Shown piece after piece: positions 1 through 8,940 of a DNA stretch of 64,000 bases. The notes beneath the pieces were generated by a model, which was given only the letters and a program-made list of their open reading frames with translations, did not search any database and had not been told where the DNA came from. The position numbers and the translations under genes are program-made. Each line of letters starts with the position of its first letter. Positions within the stretch are counted from its first letter, which is position 1. This DNA comes from Paenibacillus sp. CF384. GTDB lineage: Bacteria > Bacillota > Bacilli > Paenibacillales > Paenibacillaceae. The stretch covers positions 1 through 64,000 of the forward strand of contig NZ_FNNV01000006.1 in the NCBI RefSeq assembly GCF_900106745.1, given 5' to 3'.

Positions 1-51
1 AAGGAGGCTTAACGCCCTTCGACCTCCACAAACCAACCCTAAAACCAAAGA

Positions 52-85
52 GAAACCCAACGTTTGAAAAAAAACGTTGGGTTTC
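52..85 (-). terminator. Intrinsic terminator of the beta-propeller gene
   Basis: A perfect 12-bp-plus inverted repeat (GAAACCCAACGTTT with its complement) has an A/T-only loop. It lies 40 bases past the stop of the minus-strand gene ending at 125. A second small hairpin (GAAGGAC-tat-GTCCTTC, 98-114) sits between stop and terminator. Confidence 0.75.
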
Positions 86-124
86 TCGACATTCTAAGAA
101 GGACTATGTCCTTCTCCCCATGTT

Positions 125-1558
125 TTAAGGAGCGTACGATAATCCACGAATTACGGTCAGACCCGCTTGAAGCTCTCTTTGTTCCGGTATGACATTCCCT
201 TCACTATCAAGTCCGTTTAGCGAAAGAACAACATCGGCAAGATATAGCGTGGATGCTTTAATTTGAATTTCGTATGCGCCTGCATCCAAAACGGTCACCT
301 TCTTCATATCTGCTGTATTAGGAGGCAATAAATACAGATAATGCGCGATTGTGATTTTCGGTCCCGGCGTGCTGGGAATGGCAAATCCAATAATTTCGAT
401 AATGGCGGCTTGTAAATAACTTTCATTCAACACGTTAACAGAAACGGACTTAGCTAAACATACGTCATCCTCCGTATTCATGATGATGCCGGTCGTGTGA
501 ACCCTTTGTTGTACCGGAGAAATCTGCGGAGGGATAGTAATGAAGGTTGCACTTGCATCCAAGCCGATTTGAGTGATGAGGGTGTTCGTCTGTGTATTGA
601 CGACTGCGATGAACGTACCGGCAACCGTTGCAAGTACTTTGGAGCCATCTGAAGTAACGGCTAGTCCTGTCGGTACACCGCCAATAAATACATTAATGGG
701 AGAAGATGTTGTGGTGTCTATTGCTAGCAGACGTCCGAGAGAAGGACTTGAAACAAAGTCCCGACTGCCATCCGGTGTAAGAGCTTGAACAGCAGCTAAA
801 GTGCCGGAGATTGGAATCGTAATTACGATCGTGTTGGATGCGATATCAATGACGGATACATTGTGACTGTCTTGATTCACGACATACACTTGAGTACCCA
901 GAGGATTCACGTTAACCTTTACAGGCCTAGTTCCCACTGTAACCGTTGCAATTGCGGCACGCGTTATCGTGCTTAGGGAAGCAACTTTGTTATCGGGCGT
1001 TAGGATCGTTCCCGGTGAAGCTACATAGACTAAACTCCCATCCGGAGTCAGCGCGAGATCACCGGCTTGTAATGGCGGCGGAAGAGGTATGTTGTCTATT
1101 ACCGTATTCGTGATCGTGCTGAAAACGGAAACTTCCGGTCCTGTGCCAATGTAAAGGTAGTTCGTATCCGGAGACAGCGCCATGACGGATAAACCTGAAG
1201 CTACTATTACCGTTGAAAGTAACGTCAATGCAGCCGTATCGATGATCGAAATTGTACCGCTGACGTTCGCAATATACGCGAGCCCGTTAGTAGGGTGAAC
1301 GATAATCTGTTTGGGCTGGTTTGCTTGGTTATTCGTTATCCCGAGATAAATAACTCCGACTATAATCTCGCTCATTAAATCAAGCACAGCAACGGTACTG
1401 TTCGTTTGGTTTGCCAGATATGCCGTCTTGGCATCCGGAGTAAGTGCGATCCAATTGGTGTTAAATCCAATAACAATCGTAGAAACAACAACATTGGTAT
1501 CTGTATCCACGATAGCTACTTTGCTATTCGATTGTGCTACATACGCGTAATTCGGCAT
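125..1558 (-). CDS. YVTN-type beta-propeller repeat protein
   Basis: Encodes 477 residues. The N-terminal three quarters are repeated blades of about 42 residues with the pattern 'VAVID..TN.VV.TI.VG..P..IALTPDG..AYVAN', typical of YVTN/surface-layer-type beta-propellers. Family members are mostly extracytoplasmic and bind proteins or sugars. The last 130 residues or so form a separate beta-rich domain that I do not recognise. The ATG at 1558 is chosen because GGAGGG lies 5-10 bases upstream; a longer reading frame to 1630 adds 24 residues that look non-coding. No convincing signal peptide follows this start, so export is uncertain. It stands alone, with its own terminator and another terminator upstream (1682-1717). 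Confidence 0.8.
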   Translation of the reverse strand: MPNYAYVAQSNSKVAIVDTDTNVVVSTIVIGFNTNWIALTPDAKTAYLANQTNSTVAVLDLMSEIIVGVIYLGITNNQANQPKQIIVHPTNGLAYIANVSGTISIIDTAALTLLSTVIVASGLSVMALSPDTNYLYIGTGPEVSVFSTITNTVIDNIPLPPPLQAGDLALTPDGSLVYVASPGTILTPDNKVASLSTITRAAIATVTVGTRPVKVNVNPLGTQVYVVNQDSHNVSVIDIASNTIVITIPISGTLAAVQALTPDGSRDFVSSPSLGRLLAIDTTTSSPINVFIGGVPTGLAVTSDGSKVLATVAGTFIAVVNTQTNTLITQIGLDASATFITIPPQISPVQQRVHTTGIIMNTEDDVCLAKSVSVNVLNESYLQAAIIEIIGFAIPSTPGPKITIAHYLYLLPPNTADMKKVTVLDAGAYEIQIKASTLYLADVVLSLNGLDSEGNVIPEQRELQAGLTVIRGLSYAP

Positions 1559-1681
1559 TACCTTCCCTCCTATACAATAAAAAGCGGACACACTGTATTC
1601 TATGATGATCATGAAGCTGTGATTGGACAACTAGCTGGGGAATAGGCCTGATATCCATTTATTTGGAAATTTCGATGGTAC

Positions 1682-1717
1682 AAAAAAGAAGAGAACCCCA
1701 TCATCCAGGTCCTCTTC
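1682..1717 (-). terminator. Intrinsic terminator after the first DUF4832 gene
   Basis: On the minus strand an 11-bp stem (AGAAGAGGACC with GGTTCTCTTCT, one G-U pair) is followed by six T. It lies 20 bases past the stop at 1737. Confidence 0.85.
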
Positions 1718-1736
1718 TATGTAAGGGATTTGAATA

Positions 1737-3989
1737 TTAACCTCTGCTGCGGATTTGGATCCGATCGAAGTCCGGTGCCCAAGTGCTGGCGTTTGAAAAC
1801 TTTATCGTATTGTCTCCTGCTTTCAGTTGAACCGTTGATTGTAAAGTGCCGAGTGTAGACCAACTGCCTGTGGAAGGGAAGCTTAAGTTAAGTATTGTTC
1901 CGTTTACATGGATTCGAGCCGCCCTCGCTGTCGTATCCCCATTCACGTAGGACAAGATCAGCGTATAGGTCCCGGCAGTGGCCACATTAATACGGTTGAA
2001 CTGAAGCGTACCGCTGTTGTTGCCAACGTAACCGACTTTGGATCCGCCTGCGCATGAACTGCAAGACACTACGATAGCACCGCCTGCAAGCGTATTGGCA
2101 GCAGACTCCGCTTCAATCGCAATTGAGGTACTGACTGCATTCGTCGCTACGCTAATAACGTTGCTGTTACTCGAAACATTACCTGCCGCGTCTTTCGCTC
2201 TTACCATGTAACTATAGTTCGTCGCTGCTTTAAGTCCGGTATCGGAGAAGGAAGTACTTGTTGTTGTGCCGGCATAACTGCCGTTCCGATAGATTTCGTA
2301 ACCGGTCACGCCGACATTATCCGTCGAAGCCGTCCAGCTGATATTGTTACTGCTTGCCGTTTTACCTGTCGATGTTAACTTCGCAGGAGCTGTCGGCGCT
2401 TGTGTGTCTGTGCTTCCGACTGATCCGTTATAGGCACTGCTTTGCAAGCTATAGCCAAGCGTTTTATCCGATTTCAAACTTGCGAACGATCCCAGCGTTT
2501 GATTGGCGGCTTCCATGCCGATGCCTACCTTACCGATCGGCGTTCTGCCTCCGGTGTAGTAGTTGGTATTGGCGAATCGTGCGCCCGGCTGCCAGCCAGC
2601 AGGATCCAAAATGGACAATGTCAGTGTATAGGTTCCATTCGCCAATGTGGTCGGAATCTTGAATGCACCGTTCACAGTGTTGACAGTTGGAGCTTGGTTG
2701 TAAGCACGAGTCACGCTATTCCAGTCTGAACCGGGCAGCCAAGTTCGAATATCACCTTGGAATACGCCTTTCCATGCAACAGTCCCATCACTCTTAAGCA
2801 GATTAGCCTCCACCGGCCAGTTGTAATAGAATGGCGAGGAACCTTTGTTAGTAACCTGGAACGAAACGTTCATCGTTCCTCCCGGCGCCACATTGCTCGT
2901 AAACGTTGCTTGATTCAACACGAAGCGATAGCCAAGTACCTTCTGCATCGCGGTTGCCCCGACTTCTACGGCTGGATTGGTTGCGGTATAATCCGAAATC
3001 CACCCTAAGCTCGAGGTATGCGTCTTCATGATCCAGTCAATGACATTGTTCGTGTTGGAAACACTGCTCAACGTTCCATTGGGACTGCCGCCGAGATTAG
3101 ACTGGTTCCCCCAGTTATAAGCGACTTCACCGCTGTTAATCTGCGTCCGCCAATTATTACGCGAAATCTCCCCATTCCCAGTGACAGCATCATCCGGCAA
3201 CGCAAAAGAATCCCAATAAATCCCGAAGTTATACGCCGTGAACGTATCCGTATAGCGGACAAGCATTTTTTTGTTACGGAAAGCTGCTGTATAAGCATCA
3301 CCAAGCGCTTTTTGGAAACTTGGCGGAATAATGTGGGTTCCGTCAGGAAACTTATTAGGATAAATATGGTGCTCGCCCCAATTGCCATACAAGCCGAGCT
3401 CTACAAAAGCAACTCGAGGATCATTGTCCCACGCTTGCCCTAGCTTCCCAATAAACGCCACCAGTCGGGCTTTCAAGGAATCTGACAGCCACTGAGTGGC
3501 GGGATCGCCATGTACGACCCCAGTTGGCCAAAACTCCCCGGCACCGGGATAAACAATGATAACTCGCGGCACCACCTTAATATTCTTCTTTTCGATGCCC
3601 GCCCAAGCCTTAGTGCTCCAATCTTTGATCTTCTGAACAGAGTCCGCATTCACTTCCAGATCGGTGTACTTAATGTAGTGTTTATAAATATCTGCATATT
3701 CTCGATTCGGGAAAGACAAATCGTTTATGTTGCGTGATGGTCTAAAGCCCATGATCGGATTATTGAATGCTTCCGACGTTTCCGTCAATTTAAAGGTATT
3801 TAGCCCAAACAGCTTCACTTTCGGTTCTGATAGCTTGGTTGGAATCATTCGACTTTTAGTTGTTTCTTTAGGTGTTACTTCTTGTGAGTGAATATTTATC
3901 TGATCCGAATCGCCGTTATCCATCTTACAGCCGGACAAAGCCAATGAAGCCGATAGCAGCACCGTAGTTATAGCTAAAGTCTTACGCAT
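1737..3989 (-). CDS. Secreted DUF4874/DUF4832 lipoprotein with FnIII and carbohydrate-binding modules
   Basis: Encodes 750 residues. Residues 1-20 are a lipoprotein signal with lipobox LSGC (Cys21). Residues about 60-500 match the DUF4874-DUF4832 pair seen in secreted, putative glycoside-hydrolase-like TIM-barrel proteins; landmarks are 'NPIMGFRPSRN' and 'FVELGLYGNWGEHH'. A fibronectin type III domain follows at about 530-615 ('TAPAKLTSTG...VTGYEIYRNG...YSYMVRAKDAAGN'). A C-terminal beta-sandwich at about 622-750 resembles CBM6/CBM35 ('IEAESAANTLAGGA...VGYVGNNSGTLQFNRI'). The expected role is binding or cleavage of an extracellular glycan at the cell surface; substrate unknown. The ATG at 3989 has GAGAGG 11 bases upstream. 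It is a close paralogue of the gene at 4209-6344, which it follows. Confidence 0.85.
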   Translation of the reverse strand: MRKTLAITTVLLSASLALSGCKMDNGDSDQINIHSQEVTPKETTKSRMIPTKLSEPKVKLFGLNTFKLTETSEAFNNPIMGFRPSRNINDLSFPNREYADIYKHYIKYTDLEVNADSVQKIKDWSTKAWAGIEKKNIKVVPRVIIVYPGAGEFWPTGVVHGDPATQWLSDSLKARLVAFIGKLGQAWDNDPRVAFVELGLYGNWGEHHIYPNKFPDGTHIIPPSFQKALGDAYTAAFRNKKMLVRYTDTFTAYNFGIYWDSFALPDDAVTGNGEISRNNWRTQINSGEVAYNWGNQSNLGGSPNGTLSSVSNTNNVIDWIMKTHTSSLGWISDYTATNPAVEVGATAMQKVLGYRFVLNQATFTSNVAPGGTMNVSFQVTNKGSSPFYYNWPVEANLLKSDGTVAWKGVFQGDIRTWLPGSDWNSVTRAYNQAPTVNTVNGAFKIPTTLANGTYTLTLSILDPAGWQPGARFANTNYYTGGRTPIGKVGIGMEAANQTLGSFASLKSDKTLGYSLQSSAYNGSVGSTDTQAPTAPAKLTSTGKTASSNNISWTASTDNVGVTGYEIYRNGSYAGTTTSTSFSDTGLKAATNYSYMVRAKDAAGNVSSNSNVISVATNAVSTSIAIEAESAANTLAGGAIVVSCSSCAGGSKVGYVGNNSGTLQFNRINVATAGTYTLILSYVNGDTTARAARIHVNGTILNLSFPSTGSWSTLGTLQSTVQLKAGDNTIKFSNASTWAPDFDRIQIRSRG

Positions 3990-4085
3990 ATCGAAATCGT
4001 CCTCTCAATAAATCGGATCCTGTACGTTCAACCACCCAGTCAATTCCTTCGATTGTTATCATGCTCGCCGCGGCTCTGCTTAATC

Positions 4086-4108
4086 GGAATTCATGGTTGG
4101 GAATTCAT
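4086..4108. repeat. Short direct repeat upstream of the first DUF4832 gene
   Basis: GGAATTCAT occurs twice, 14 bp apart start to start (4086-4094 and 4100-4108), about 100 bp upstream of the gene starting at 3989. It could be a regulator half-site pair, but no promoter was identified with confidence. Confidence 0.3.
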
Positions 4109-4167
4109 ACCGGATTTCAATGCTGTTCTTGGAACGGAGAGGGCTGATCTATAATTGAAATTTACTG

Positions 4168-4203
4168 AAAAAAGGGATCCTCCGCATGACCGGGGATCCC
4201 TTT
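4168..4203 (-). terminator. Intrinsic terminator after the second DUF4832 gene
   Basis: Ten-bp stem AAAGGGATCC / GGATCCCTTT with a 13-nt loop, followed on the minus strand by a T-run. It lies 6 bases past the stop at 4209. Confidence 0.85.
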
Positions 4204-4208
4204 CATTG

Positions 4209-6344
4209 TTACACCCTTTGATTAATTTGGATCCGGTCGAAGTCCGGCGCCCATCCGCTGGCATTTGCAAACTTAATCGTATTGTTTCCTGCTTTCAATT
4301 GAACCGAAGCTTGGTAAGTGCCTACTGTAGACCAACTGCCCGTAGATGGGAAGCTTAAGTTCGCAATTGCACTATTTACGGTGATTCGAGCCGCTCTTGC
4401 TGTCGCATCACCGTTGATATATGAAATGATTAACGTATAAGTCCCCGCGGTTGCTACGTTAATTCCATTGAACTGAAGCGTACCGCGATTATTGCCGACA
4501 TAACCGACCTTTGAGCCGCCTGAGCAGGAGCTGCACGATACTACGATTGCACCGCCGGCAAGTGTATTAGCCGAAGACTCCGCTTCAATCGAAATTGAAG
4601 TACTGGCTGTATTCGTCGTTACGCTAATAACGTTGCTGTTCCCCGAAACATTACCTGCGGCATCTTTCGCTCTTACCATATAACTATAGCTCGTCGATGC
4701 TGTAAGTCCGGTATCGGTATAGGAAGCGCTTGTTGTGCTGCCGACAAAACTGTTATTCCGATAGACATCGTATCCAGCTACGCCTACGTTATCTGTTGAA
4801 GCCGACCAACTAAGGCTGACGCTGCTTGTTGTTTTTCCTGTCGAAGTTAGCTTCGCAGGAGCTGTCGGCGCTTGTGTGTCTGTGCTTCCGACTGATCCGG
4901 TGTACGCGCCGCTTTGCAGACTATAACCAAGTGTCGCATCTGATTTCAAGCCTGCGAACGATCCCAGCGTTTGATTGGAGGGTTCCATGCCGATGCCTAC
5001 TTTGCCGATCGGCGTTCTGCCTCCCGTGTAGTAGTTGGTATTGGCGAATCGTGCGCCTGGCTGCCAGCCAGCCGGATCCAGAATGGACAATGTGAGTGTA
5101 TAGGTTCCATTCGCCAATGTGGTCGGAATCTTGAATGCACCGTTCACGGTGTTGGCAGCCGGAGCTTGATTGTACGCACGAGTCGCGCTATTCCAGTCTG
5201 AACCGGGCAGCCATGTTCGAATATCCCCTTGGAATACGCCTTTCCATGCAACAGTCCCGTCACTCTTCAGCAGATTCGCCTCTACCGGCCAATCATAATA
5301 GAATGGAGAGGAACCTCTGTTGGTAACCTGGAACGATACGCTCATCGTCCCTCCAGGCGATACATTGCTCGTAAACGTTGCTTGATTCAACACGAAGCGA
5401 TAGCCAAGCACCTTCTGCATCGCGGTTGCTCCGACTTCTACGGCGGGATTGCTCGCGGTATAATCCGAAATCCACCCTAAGCTCGAAGTATGCGTCTTCA
5501 TAATCCAGTCAATGACATAGTTCGTATTGGAAACACTGCTCAGCGTTCCATTAGGACTGCCGCCTAAATTAGTCTGGTTCCCCCAGTTATAGGCCACTTC
5601 TCCGCTGTTAATCTGCGTCTGCCAATTATTCCGCGCAATCTCCCCATTCCCGGTGACAGCATCATCCGGCAACGCAAAAGAATCCCAATAAATCCCGAAA
5701 TTATAAGCCTTGAACGTATCCGTATAGCGGACAAGCATTTTTTTGTTATGAAATGCTGCAACAGCTGCATCGCCTAAAGCCTTTTGGAAACTTAGCGGAA
5801 TAATGTGGGTTCCGTCAGGAAACTTATTGGGATAAATATGGTGCTCCGCCCATTTGCCATACAAGCCAAGCTCGACAAAAGCAACACGTGGATCATTATC
5901 CCAAGCTTGCCCAATCTTCGCGATAAACGCCACGAGCCTTGATTTCAAGACATCGGTCAGCCACTGATTGACTGGATCACCATGCGTGATCCCATTCGGC
6001 CAATATTCCCCGACATTAGGGAAAACAATGATGACTCGTGGAACTACCTTAATATTCTTCTTTTCAATACCAACCCAAGACTTGTTGCTCCAATCCTTGA
6101 TCTTCTGAACGGTGTCCGTTGCATTCATTTCCAGATCGGTGTATTTGATGTAGTGTTTATAAATATCCGCATATTCCCGATTCGGGAAAGAAGTATCGTT
6201 TATGTTACGAGATGGTCTAAAACCCATGATCGGATTATTGAATGCTTCCGGCGTTTCAGTCAATTTAACCGTAATGGTTCCCATTGCCTCATTCGCCTCC
6301 TTAATATAACCTGCTTTCCCTCCGCTCCAGATTAACGCGAGCAA
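4209..6344 (-). CDS. DUF4874/DUF4832 protein with FnIII and CBM, signal peptide interrupted by a stop
   Basis: From the TTG at 6344 it encodes 711 residues and is a near duplicate of the 750-residue protein downstream: same DUF4874-DUF4832 region, FnIII domain and CBM6/35-like C-terminus. Reading upstream in the same frame gives a typical secretion signal (Thr-Leu-Arg-Ala-Phe-Leu-Cys-Ile-Ala-Ala-Leu-Leu) that leads back to ATG AAG AAA TGA at 6386-6375. A strong ribosome site (GGAGGGA) is correctly spaced before that ATG. Codon 4 is therefore a stop, plausibly a mutated TGG. A shorter restart exists at the ATG beginning 'MGTITVKL', with AAGGAGG about 11 bases upstream; it would give a protein without a signal. 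All domains downstream are intact, so the lesion is recent, a sequencing error, or tolerated. Confidence 0.8.
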   Translation of the reverse strand: MLALIWSGGKAGYIKEANEAMGTITVKLTETPEAFNNPIMGFRPSRNINDTSFPNREYADIYKHYIKYTDLEMNATDTVQKIKDWSNKSWVGIEKKNIKVVPRVIIVFPNVGEYWPNGITHGDPVNQWLTDVLKSRLVAFIAKIGQAWDNDPRVAFVELGLYGKWAEHHIYPNKFPDGTHIIPLSFQKALGDAAVAAFHNKKMLVRYTDTFKAYNFGIYWDSFALPDDAVTGNGEIARNNWQTQINSGEVAYNWGNQTNLGGSPNGTLSSVSNTNYVIDWIMKTHTSSLGWISDYTASNPAVEVGATAMQKVLGYRFVLNQATFTSNVSPGGTMSVSFQVTNRGSSPFYYDWPVEANLLKSDGTVAWKGVFQGDIRTWLPGSDWNSATRAYNQAPAANTVNGAFKIPTTLANGTYTLTLSILDPAGWQPGARFANTNYYTGGRTPIGKVGIGMEPSNQTLGSFAGLKSDATLGYSLQSGAYTGSVGSTDTQAPTAPAKLTSTGKTTSSVSLSWSASTDNVGVAGYDVYRNNSFVGSTTSASYTDTGLTASTSYSYMVRAKDAAGNVSGNSNVISVTTNTASTSISIEAESSANTLAGGAIVVSCSSCSGGSKVGYVGNNRGTLQFNGINVATAGTYTLIISYINGDATARAARITVNSAIANLSFPSTGSWSTVGTYQASVQLKAGNNTIKFANASGWAPDFDRIQINQRV

Positions 6345-6386
6345 CGCTGCGATGCAGAGGAATGCTCGTAAAGTTCATTTCTTCAT
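6345..6386 (-). pseudogene. Broken 5' end (signal-peptide codons) of the second DUF4832 gene
   Basis: ATG at 6386-6384 with GGAGGGA just upstream opens MKK, then TGA at 6377-6375, then an uninterrupted hydrophobic stretch continuous with the main reading frame. The stop disconnects translation initiation from the secretion signal. Confidence 0.75.
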
Positions 6387-6516
6387 CTTTTCCCTCCTTA
6401 GAAAAGAATCAGCGTCTCTATCAGTATACGGGGACGAGCATTAGTGGTGACGAGAAGAACGTCCAATTATTAGAAAAGCAAATGTTAATTTCCAATTATT
6501 ATAAATAAACATAAGA

Positions 6517-6541
6517 AAACCGCCTTTGTAAAAGGCGGTTT
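6517..6541 (-). terminator. Intrinsic terminator of the small gene at 6582-6854
   Basis: Eleven-bp perfect stem AAACCGCCTTT / AAAGGCGGTTT with a 3-nt loop, 40 bases past the stop at 6582. It is symmetric and could act in both directions. Confidence 0.8.
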
Positions 6542-6581
6542 AGTATTTGACTATGTAGAGATGATGGTGAACCTTTGTTGA

Positions 6582-6854
6582 TTAGTAACTGGATTCAACC
6601 TGTACCGGATGCAGCCAGTTATCTACTACAATTGCTCGTGATTCGGCTTGATTGGAGAGCGCTTCTGCCCATTGGTTGATTTTCACTTTCATGACATCGA
6701 TTGAATACGGAAACGGATACTCGCGCAAATTAACGGCTACCCAATTTGCATTGTTCAAATTCGACCATTCCAAGCTAATCGTGTTGGTCAATTCGGAAAA
6801 ACCTTGGATAAGTTTTACGAAATCATGAAGTTGCTGCTGATTGTCTTGGGTCAT
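6582..6854 (-). CDS. Small hypothetical protein
   Basis: Encodes 90 residues from the ATG at 6854, which has GGAG 8-9 bases upstream; an ATG at 6869 would add five residues but lacks a ribosome site. The protein is acidic and mostly helical, with a Gln-rich start (MTQDNQQQ), and has no signal peptide, membrane segment or cysteine. I do not recognise the family. It is monocistronic, bounded by a terminator downstream and about 160 bp without features upstream. Confidence 0.6.
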   Translation of the reverse strand: MTQDNQQQLHDFVKLIQGFSELTNTISLEWSNLNNANWVAVNLREYPFPYSIDVMKVKINQWAEALSNQAESRAIVVDNWLHPVQVESSY

Positions 6855-7017
6855 CTGAATGCGCTCCATTCATATAATATGAGATTCTAGATTTATATTA
6901 CCATTTATTAGGTGATTAAATTGTCACTCTATGGTGTCTTTTTGTTGGAATAATTGACGAGCCGTATGAATTTCTATTATTTTCAGGACCCGGAACGATA
7001 AAAAGTGCCATGAACGC

Positions 7018-7049
7018 AAAAAAAGCCGTCGGAATCATGTCCGAACGAC
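7018..7049 (-). terminator. Intrinsic terminator of the gene at 7074-7337
   Basis: On the minus strand GTCGTTCGGA-catgat-TCCGACGGC (one bulge) is followed by seven T. It is 25 bases past the stop. Confidence 0.75.
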
Positions 7050-7073
7050 CTGGAAAGTACTAGAGATATTCGT

Positions 7074-7337
7074 TCACTGCTCCGCTTTGACAACGCGCAC
7101 CAGTCTATGTTCGTCATTTTGAAGGAAGATAGCAAAGATTTTGTCGCCTTCATTTAATCGTGTTTCCTGCCGGAAATTAGTCTCACTGAACAAACAGTGA
7201 TCTCCTGTGTCATTGATTGCATCGTAGCAATGCTCATGGGGGCATTCCATCATGGTATACACGGAAACTTCAGTGGGCGTATTGTTCATCATTCCGATGA
7301 GCAAAGCTAAGGCCTTAATCATGGAAAGCGTAGTCAT
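7074..7337 (-). CDS. Small hypothetical protein
   Basis: Encodes 87 residues from the ATG at 7337, with GAGGAG 11 bases upstream. It contains Cys and His clustered at 'ECPHEHCYDAINDTGDHC', which could bind a metal, and a C-terminal beta-rich stretch ('GDKIFAIFLQNDEHRLVRVVKAEQ'). The first 17 residues are hydrophobic but end without a clear cleavage site. Family not recognised. A downstream start at 'MMNNTPTE' is possible. Confidence 0.5.
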   Translation of the reverse strand: MTTLSMIKALALLIGMMNNTPTEVSVYTMMECPHEHCYDAINDTGDHCLFSETNFRQETRLNEGDKIFAIFLQNDEHRLVRVVKAEQ

Positions 7338-7434
7338 TTACATAGGCGCTCCTCTCATTAGCTTATTCACTAAATTACGCTCACCTATGTCGTTATATGC
7401 TGGTCAGAATTACCTCTATTTCCGAAAAGAAACA

Positions 7435-7462
7435 GACGCGCCACAAACAAATGCGGCGCGTC
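7435..7462 (-). terminator. Intrinsic terminator of the amidase/permease/HlyD/SBP operon
   Basis: Eight-bp GC-rich stem GACGCGCC / GGCGCGTC with a T-rich tail on the minus strand, 4 bases past the stop of the binding-protein gene. Confidence 0.8.
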
Positions 7463-7466
7463 CCTA

Positions 7467-8909
7467 TCACTCATTCAAATACGTCATTACCCGATTCTGG
7501 ATCAACTCGGCTACTGCATCCGCAGGTTTCTGCCCCGCGAAGAACGCTTTGACTTCCTCTGCAATGATTCTCTGTACGGTCGTCTCATAGCCTATATTTC
7601 TTAAGCTGGCTTCGGACAGCATGTCACGGAGAACCTGTAGATTCTCCTCCGTTACTTTGATCTTAACATCTCCGCCTTTACCGGCTACAGCCTTATCAAT
7701 TCCATTTGCTTGGACAGCTTCGATGGCCTTCTCATTCACCGCTTTATTCATCGAGAATCCTGAAGCTCCCTGCTGTTTCGGGTAGGATTGCATCTCTTCG
7801 GACAGCAGAAACTTCATAAACTCCCATGCGTCTCTTTTCACCTCTGAATTGGCGTTCATGGCAATTTGATTCGTTACAAGAAACGAAATGCCCGACTTTT
7901 GATCCGCAGCATGCGGCTTCTGATAAACTTTCCCATCTTTATAATACATGGCCAGTCGAAGAAGATAATCGCTTGGAGATGTCATTAATGAATAGGATAA
8001 ATAACTTTTGGTGAATTCCGCCGCATCACTTCTTAACTCTTTCTCCTCATACATCTCCTTTACTCCCGTCAGTAAATCCGTAAAAAAAGGAGTGTCAAAC
8101 GATGCCTTGCCGTTAGCACCATCGATTAATCGGGTATAGTTGTCAGACACGAGATTATTGATCATCGCCTCAGGCGGCAAAAAATTCATGGAATAGGTAT
8201 GTCCGGTCCCGTCTGTCACCTGCTTGCTGATTTCGGCGAACTGGCTCCATGTCCAGTTTTTATCATCTATTGTAATGCCGGCATTCTTGATCCCCACCGC
8301 ATCTCCGTACAATGCTTCCAAATAGAATTCTACAGGCATAATATACAAGCCGCCGTTCATTTGAGAACCATCCATAATGTTCATATGGTATTGCTGCTGA
8401 TCGAAGCTGGGATCTCGTTTCATCCAATCGCCTACGTTTTCGAACGCGCCTTTAGTGACGTACTTATCAATAGGCAGCTCCACGGTCGTAAATGCGAATA
8501 AGTCCGCCCCTTTGCCGGACAACACTTCCGTCGTCGTCGTTTTGATATATCTCTCCACTTCAGATGCGCTCATCATGCTGCCTTTGGTTTCAAATTCTTT
8601 AAATTGAATCGTTGTATTCGGATGCAGCGCTTCATACTTCTCTTTCGCCAGCTTGTAGATGTCGGTAGTTCCAAGAATAGAAACGACAATCGTTTTCGGT
8701 TTATCGTCAAGCGGTTCCAGCCCCTGCGGGGATGCGTCAGCTATTACTTTCTCAGCAGGTTTTGAATCATTACTTGTATTCTTTTGCGATTCAGTTGCCT
8801 CGGATTGTGATGAATTTCCGTTAGGACTATTCTCGTTCCTACTGCCCTCGCATGCTGTTAAACTAAACATGACGATGCAGCTCATGATTACAATAAGTAC
8901 TCTTGTCAT
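7467..8909 (-). CDS. Extracellular solute-binding lipoprotein (family 1)
   Basis: Encodes 480 residues from the ATG at 8909. An earlier in-frame ATG at 8930 adds seven residues but lacks a ribosome site; the sequence just before 8909 has AGGAAAGCGGGA. Residues 1-20 are a lipoprotein signal with lipobox LTAC (Cys20), followed by a Ser/Asn/Glu-rich linker. The body has family 1 binding-protein features ('YEALHPNTTIQFKEFE', 'NWTWSQFAEISKQVTDGTGHTYSM', 'DAWEFMKFLLSEEMQSYPKQQ'). Such proteins capture oligosaccharides at the outer membrane face for an ABC importer. It is the last gene of the operon that starts with the amidase at 12537. The ligand cannot be told from sequence. Confidence 0.88.
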   Translation of the reverse strand: MTRVLIVIMSCIVMFSLTACEGSRNENSPNGNSSQSEATESQKNTSNDSKPAEKVIADASPQGLEPLDDKPKTIVVSILGTTDIYKLAKEKYEALHPNTTIQFKEFETKGSMMSASEVERYIKTTTTEVLSGKGADLFAFTTVELPIDKYVTKGAFENVGDWMKRDPSFDQQQYHMNIMDGSQMNGGLYIMPVEFYLEALYGDAVGIKNAGITIDDKNWTWSQFAEISKQVTDGTGHTYSMNFLPPEAMINNLVSDNYTRLIDGANGKASFDTPFFTDLLTGVKEMYEEKELRSDAAEFTKSYLSYSLMTSPSDYLLRLAMYYKDGKVYQKPHAADQKSGISFLVTNQIAMNANSEVKRDAWEFMKFLLSEEMQSYPKQQGASGFSMNKAVNEKAIEAVQANGIDKAVAGKGGDVKIKVTEENLQVLRDMLSEASLRNIGYETTVQRIIAEEVKAFFAGQKPADAVAELIQNRVMTYLNE

Positions 8910-8940
8910 CTTTATTCCCGCTTTCCTCATTTGATAAGAA

